Shown: piece by piece, positions 62,269-64,000 of the stretch
Layout of the letters: each line of letters begins with the position of its first letter
How positions within the stretch are numbered: position 1 is the first letter of the stretch
From: Gammaproteobacteria bacterium
GTDB taxonomy: Bacteria; Pseudomonadota; Gammaproteobacteria; Pseudomonadales; UBA5518
Assembly (NCBI GenBank): GCA_016718385.1
Contig: JADKDK010000004.1
Span: forward strand, 682,001 to 746,000
Length of the DNA stretch: 64,000 nt
Reading direction: 5' to 3'
The notes under the pieces: generated by a model
The model's input: only the letters and a program-made list of their open reading frames with translations
Databases searched by the model: none
Told to the model about the DNA's origin: nothing
Position numbers and translations under genes: made by a program

Positions 62269-63804
62269 TCAGCGCGAACCGCGACCGAAACCGGCCCCCG
62301 GACGACCCATGCCGACGCCGGTGGGGCGATTGTTGTCGCGTCCCTGGCGGTTGTCGCTGCGGCCCATGCGCCCGTCGGGCTGCCCCGATCCGCGCGGCTG
62401 GTGCAAGCTGCCGGCAGGGCGCTGCGGCGTGTAATCGATACGGTTGCCATCGACCTCGCCGCGCGGCGCGCTGCTCGTGCCGGGGCGGCTGTCCGGGCGA
62501 CCGCCGCCCGGACGACCGCCCCCCGGGCGACCATCATCCCGACGGCCACCGCCCGGGCGGCCACCACCCGGACGACCGCCGCCCGGCCGGCCGCCGCGCG
62601 GCGGCAGCGGCGGGCGGGTGTCGATGTCCGGACCCGCGCTCTTCACGATCGCCTCGAGCGCCGCCATGTCTTCCGGCGACAGCGTCGCGCGCGGCAGCTT
62701 GCGCTTGATCAGGCGCTCGATGCCGCCGAGCAACGGCATGTCGTCCTCGCCGATCAGCGAGATCGCCTCGCCCGACATGCTCGCGCGGCCGGTGCGCCCG
62801 ATGCGGTGCACGTAGTCCTCGGGCACGTTGGGCAGGTCGAAGTTCACGACGTGCGGCAGTTCCTTGATGTCGATGCCGCGCGCGGCGATATCGGTTGCCA
62901 CCAGCACCTGCGTGCTGCCGTCCTTGAACTCGGCGAGCGCGCGCGTGCGTGCCGTCTGGCTCTTGTTGCCGTGAATCGCCAGCGCCGTGATGCCGCCCTT
63001 GCCGAGCTGCTCGGCAAGGCGATTGGCGCCGTGCTTGGTGCGCGTGAACACCAGCACCTGGTGCCAGTCGTTGTCCTTGATCAGGCGCGCGAGCAGGTGG
63101 CGCTTGGCCTCCTTGCGCACGATGTAGACGCGCTGGTCCACGAGCTCGGCCGTTGCGTTGCGCCGCGCGACCTCGACTTCCACCGGGTCGTGCAACAGCG
63201 AGTCGACCAGCGCCTTGATCTCGTCGGAGAAGGTCGCGGAGAACAGCAGGTTCTGGCGCTGCCTGGGCAGGAGCGCGAGGATGCGCTTCACGTCGCGGAT
63301 GAAGCCCATGTCGAGCATGCGGTCGGCTTCGTCCAGCACCAGCGTCTTCACGGTCGAGAGGTCGAGCGTGCGCTGCTGCACGTGGTCGAGCAGTCGGCCC
63401 GGCGTGGCGACCAGGATGTCGAGCGAGCGCGCGAGGCGGTCGACCTGCGGCTGCATGCCCACACCGCCGAAGATCACGGTCGACTGCACCGGCGTGTACT
63501 TGCCGTAGACGCGCACGGATTCCTCGACCTGCGCGGCGAGCTCGCGCGTGGGCGTCAGGATCAGCACGCTGACGCGGCGGCGAGCCTTGGGGTCGCCCGC
63601 GGCGACCTGTTCCATGAGCCTCTGCAGGATGGGCAGCACGAAGCCGGCGGTCTTGCCGGTGCCGGTCTGGGCGCCGGCGAGCAGGTCGCGGCCGCCGAGC
63701 ACGGCGGGAATGGCGTTTTTCTGGATGGGTGTGGGTTCGGTATAGCCGTGTTCGGTGACGGCACGCACGATCAGGTCGCTGAGACCCAGTGAAGCAAAAC
63801 TCAT
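62269..63804 (-). CDS. rhlE: DEAD-box ATP-dependent RNA helicase, RhlE type
   Basis: A 511-residue helicase. The Q motif is EPTPIQKNAIP, motif I AQTGTGKT (45-52), Ia PTRELAAQV, motif II DEAD in VLDEADRMLDMGF, motif III SAT in LLFSATFSDE, and motif VI HRIGRTGR. The C-terminal 110 residues are a low-complexity RNA-binding tail, with repeated GGRPGGGRPGGGRPGG and RMGRSDNRQGRDNNR. Such helicases act in ribosome assembly and RNA decay. ATG at 63804 was chosen. The DNA of the tail forms short tandem repeats (about 62490-62600). It is separated from the porin by a bidirectional terminator. Confidence 0.93.
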   Translation of the reverse strand: MSFASLGLSDLIVRAVTEHGYTEPTPIQKNAIPAVLGGRDLLAGAQTGTGKTAGFVLPILQRLMEQVAAGDPKARRRVSVLILTPTRELAAQVEESVRVYGKYTPVQSTVIFGGVGMQPQVDRLARSLDILVATPGRLLDHVQQRTLDLSTVKTLVLDEADRMLDMGFIRDVKRILALLPRQRQNLLFSATFSDEIKALVDSLLHDPVEVEVARRNATAELVDQRVYIVRKEAKRHLLARLIKDNDWHQVLVFTRTKHGANRLAEQLGKGGITALAIHGNKSQTARTRALAEFKDGSTQVLVATDIAARGIDIKELPHVVNFDLPNVPEDYVHRIGRTGRASMSGEAISLIGEDDMPLLGGIERLIKRKLPRATLSPEDMAALEAIVKSAGPDIDTRPPLPPRGGRPGGGRPGGGRPGGGRRDDGRPGGGRPGGGRPDSRPGTSSAPRGEVDGNRIDYTPQRPAGSLHQPRGSGQPDGRMGRSDNRQGRDNNRPTGVGMGRPGAGFGRGSR

Positions 63805-64000
63805 GAATTGTCCTTGATGGAATCGACGGCGCTCGCCCTGGCGGGCGGCAGTCTCGAGCCGAATGTGGGTTTCGGTCTTTGGCACGGGAACGCGGGCAGA
63901 CTGCAGCCCGGCGCGGCGCAGTGTAGCAATGCACCGCGCCCGCCATGACGGTCTATCGCGGCATTAATCACCATGGCGCGATTTCGCGGTATGCTCGGCG

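Noticed and set aside
62490..62600. Short tandem repeats that could suggest a CRISPR or satellite
   Set aside because: They encode the glycine/arginine-rich tail of RhlE and follow its codons.
63972..64000. ATG at 63972 as start of a plus-strand gene leaving the window
   Set aside because: Fewer than ten codons are visible and no ribosome binding site is evident.

Overview
The window is GC-rich, densely coded bacterial chromosome, most likely from a gammaproteobacterium. The evidence is the alaS - csrA - tRNA-Ser(GCU) order at 28.8-32.0 kb, a RhlE-type DEAD-box helicase, GreB, PurT, single-chain GcvP and a cytochrome cd1 nitrite reductase. No rRNA, CRISPR array, intact transposase or phage structural gene was seen. 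I cannot name a genus from sequence alone.

Layout. 0-5 kb: start of a PQQ-type sugar dehydrogenase, a YjdF-like membrane protein, a class V aminotransferase, a small exported protein and a haloalkane dehalogenase. 4.1-13.1 kb: a nitrogen/one-carbon cluster with N-formylglutamate deformylase (HutG), a LysR regulator, an FAD amine oxidase, a HutD-like protein, an XRE-cupin regulator, then a type III glutamine synthetase/gamma-glutamylmethylamide synthetase followed by three split glutamate-synthase-like genes (MgsABC/GlxBCD type). The usual four-subunit N-methylglutamate dehydrogenase and the rest of the hut pathway are absent, so the set looks like an alternative N-methylglutamate to N-formylglutamate route; this is the main metabolic novelty candidate. 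13.1-17.5 kb: two paralogous TauD/TfdA dioxygenases, each with a short-chain dehydrogenase (SDR), and a Sel1-repeat protein. 17.6-31.8 kb: mostly housekeeping (Tim44-like protein, PurT, GcvP, a K+ channel with an unusual filter, LutABC, GreB, M23 peptidase, Trm112-like, AlaS, CsrA).

31.9-41.1 kb is an accessory stretch starting at tRNA-Ser. Directly behind the tRNA lies a frameshifted tyrosine-recombinase remnant, then a deazaflavin-type reductase, two further broken genes, an IPTL-CTERM surface protein, a large lipoprotein, a family 3 glycosidase and a matrixin metalloprotease. 41.1-52.8 kb: RIO kinase, cysteine synthase, esterase, a probable degradative set (LLM flavoenzyme, DUF1214-like protein, SDR, aminoglycoside-phosphotransferase-like protein), and a MarR-EmrA-EmrB efflux operon. 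53.0-62.2 kb: a denitrification block with NnrS, a TonB-dependent receptor, a NirI/NosR-like membrane flavo-iron-sulfur protein, NirS and a porin, with two FNR/DNR-type boxes, one a perfect palindrome between divergent genes. A strong bidirectional terminator separates it from rhlE.

Scattered through the window are clusters of short hairpin repeats of REP type: a GTAG/GTGG head followed by a stem whose two arms vary together while the loop stays TTCA/TGAA. In two genes the TAG of the repeat head is the stop codon. A second hairpin family with a different stem occurs once as a cluster. No cognate RAYT transposase is present here.
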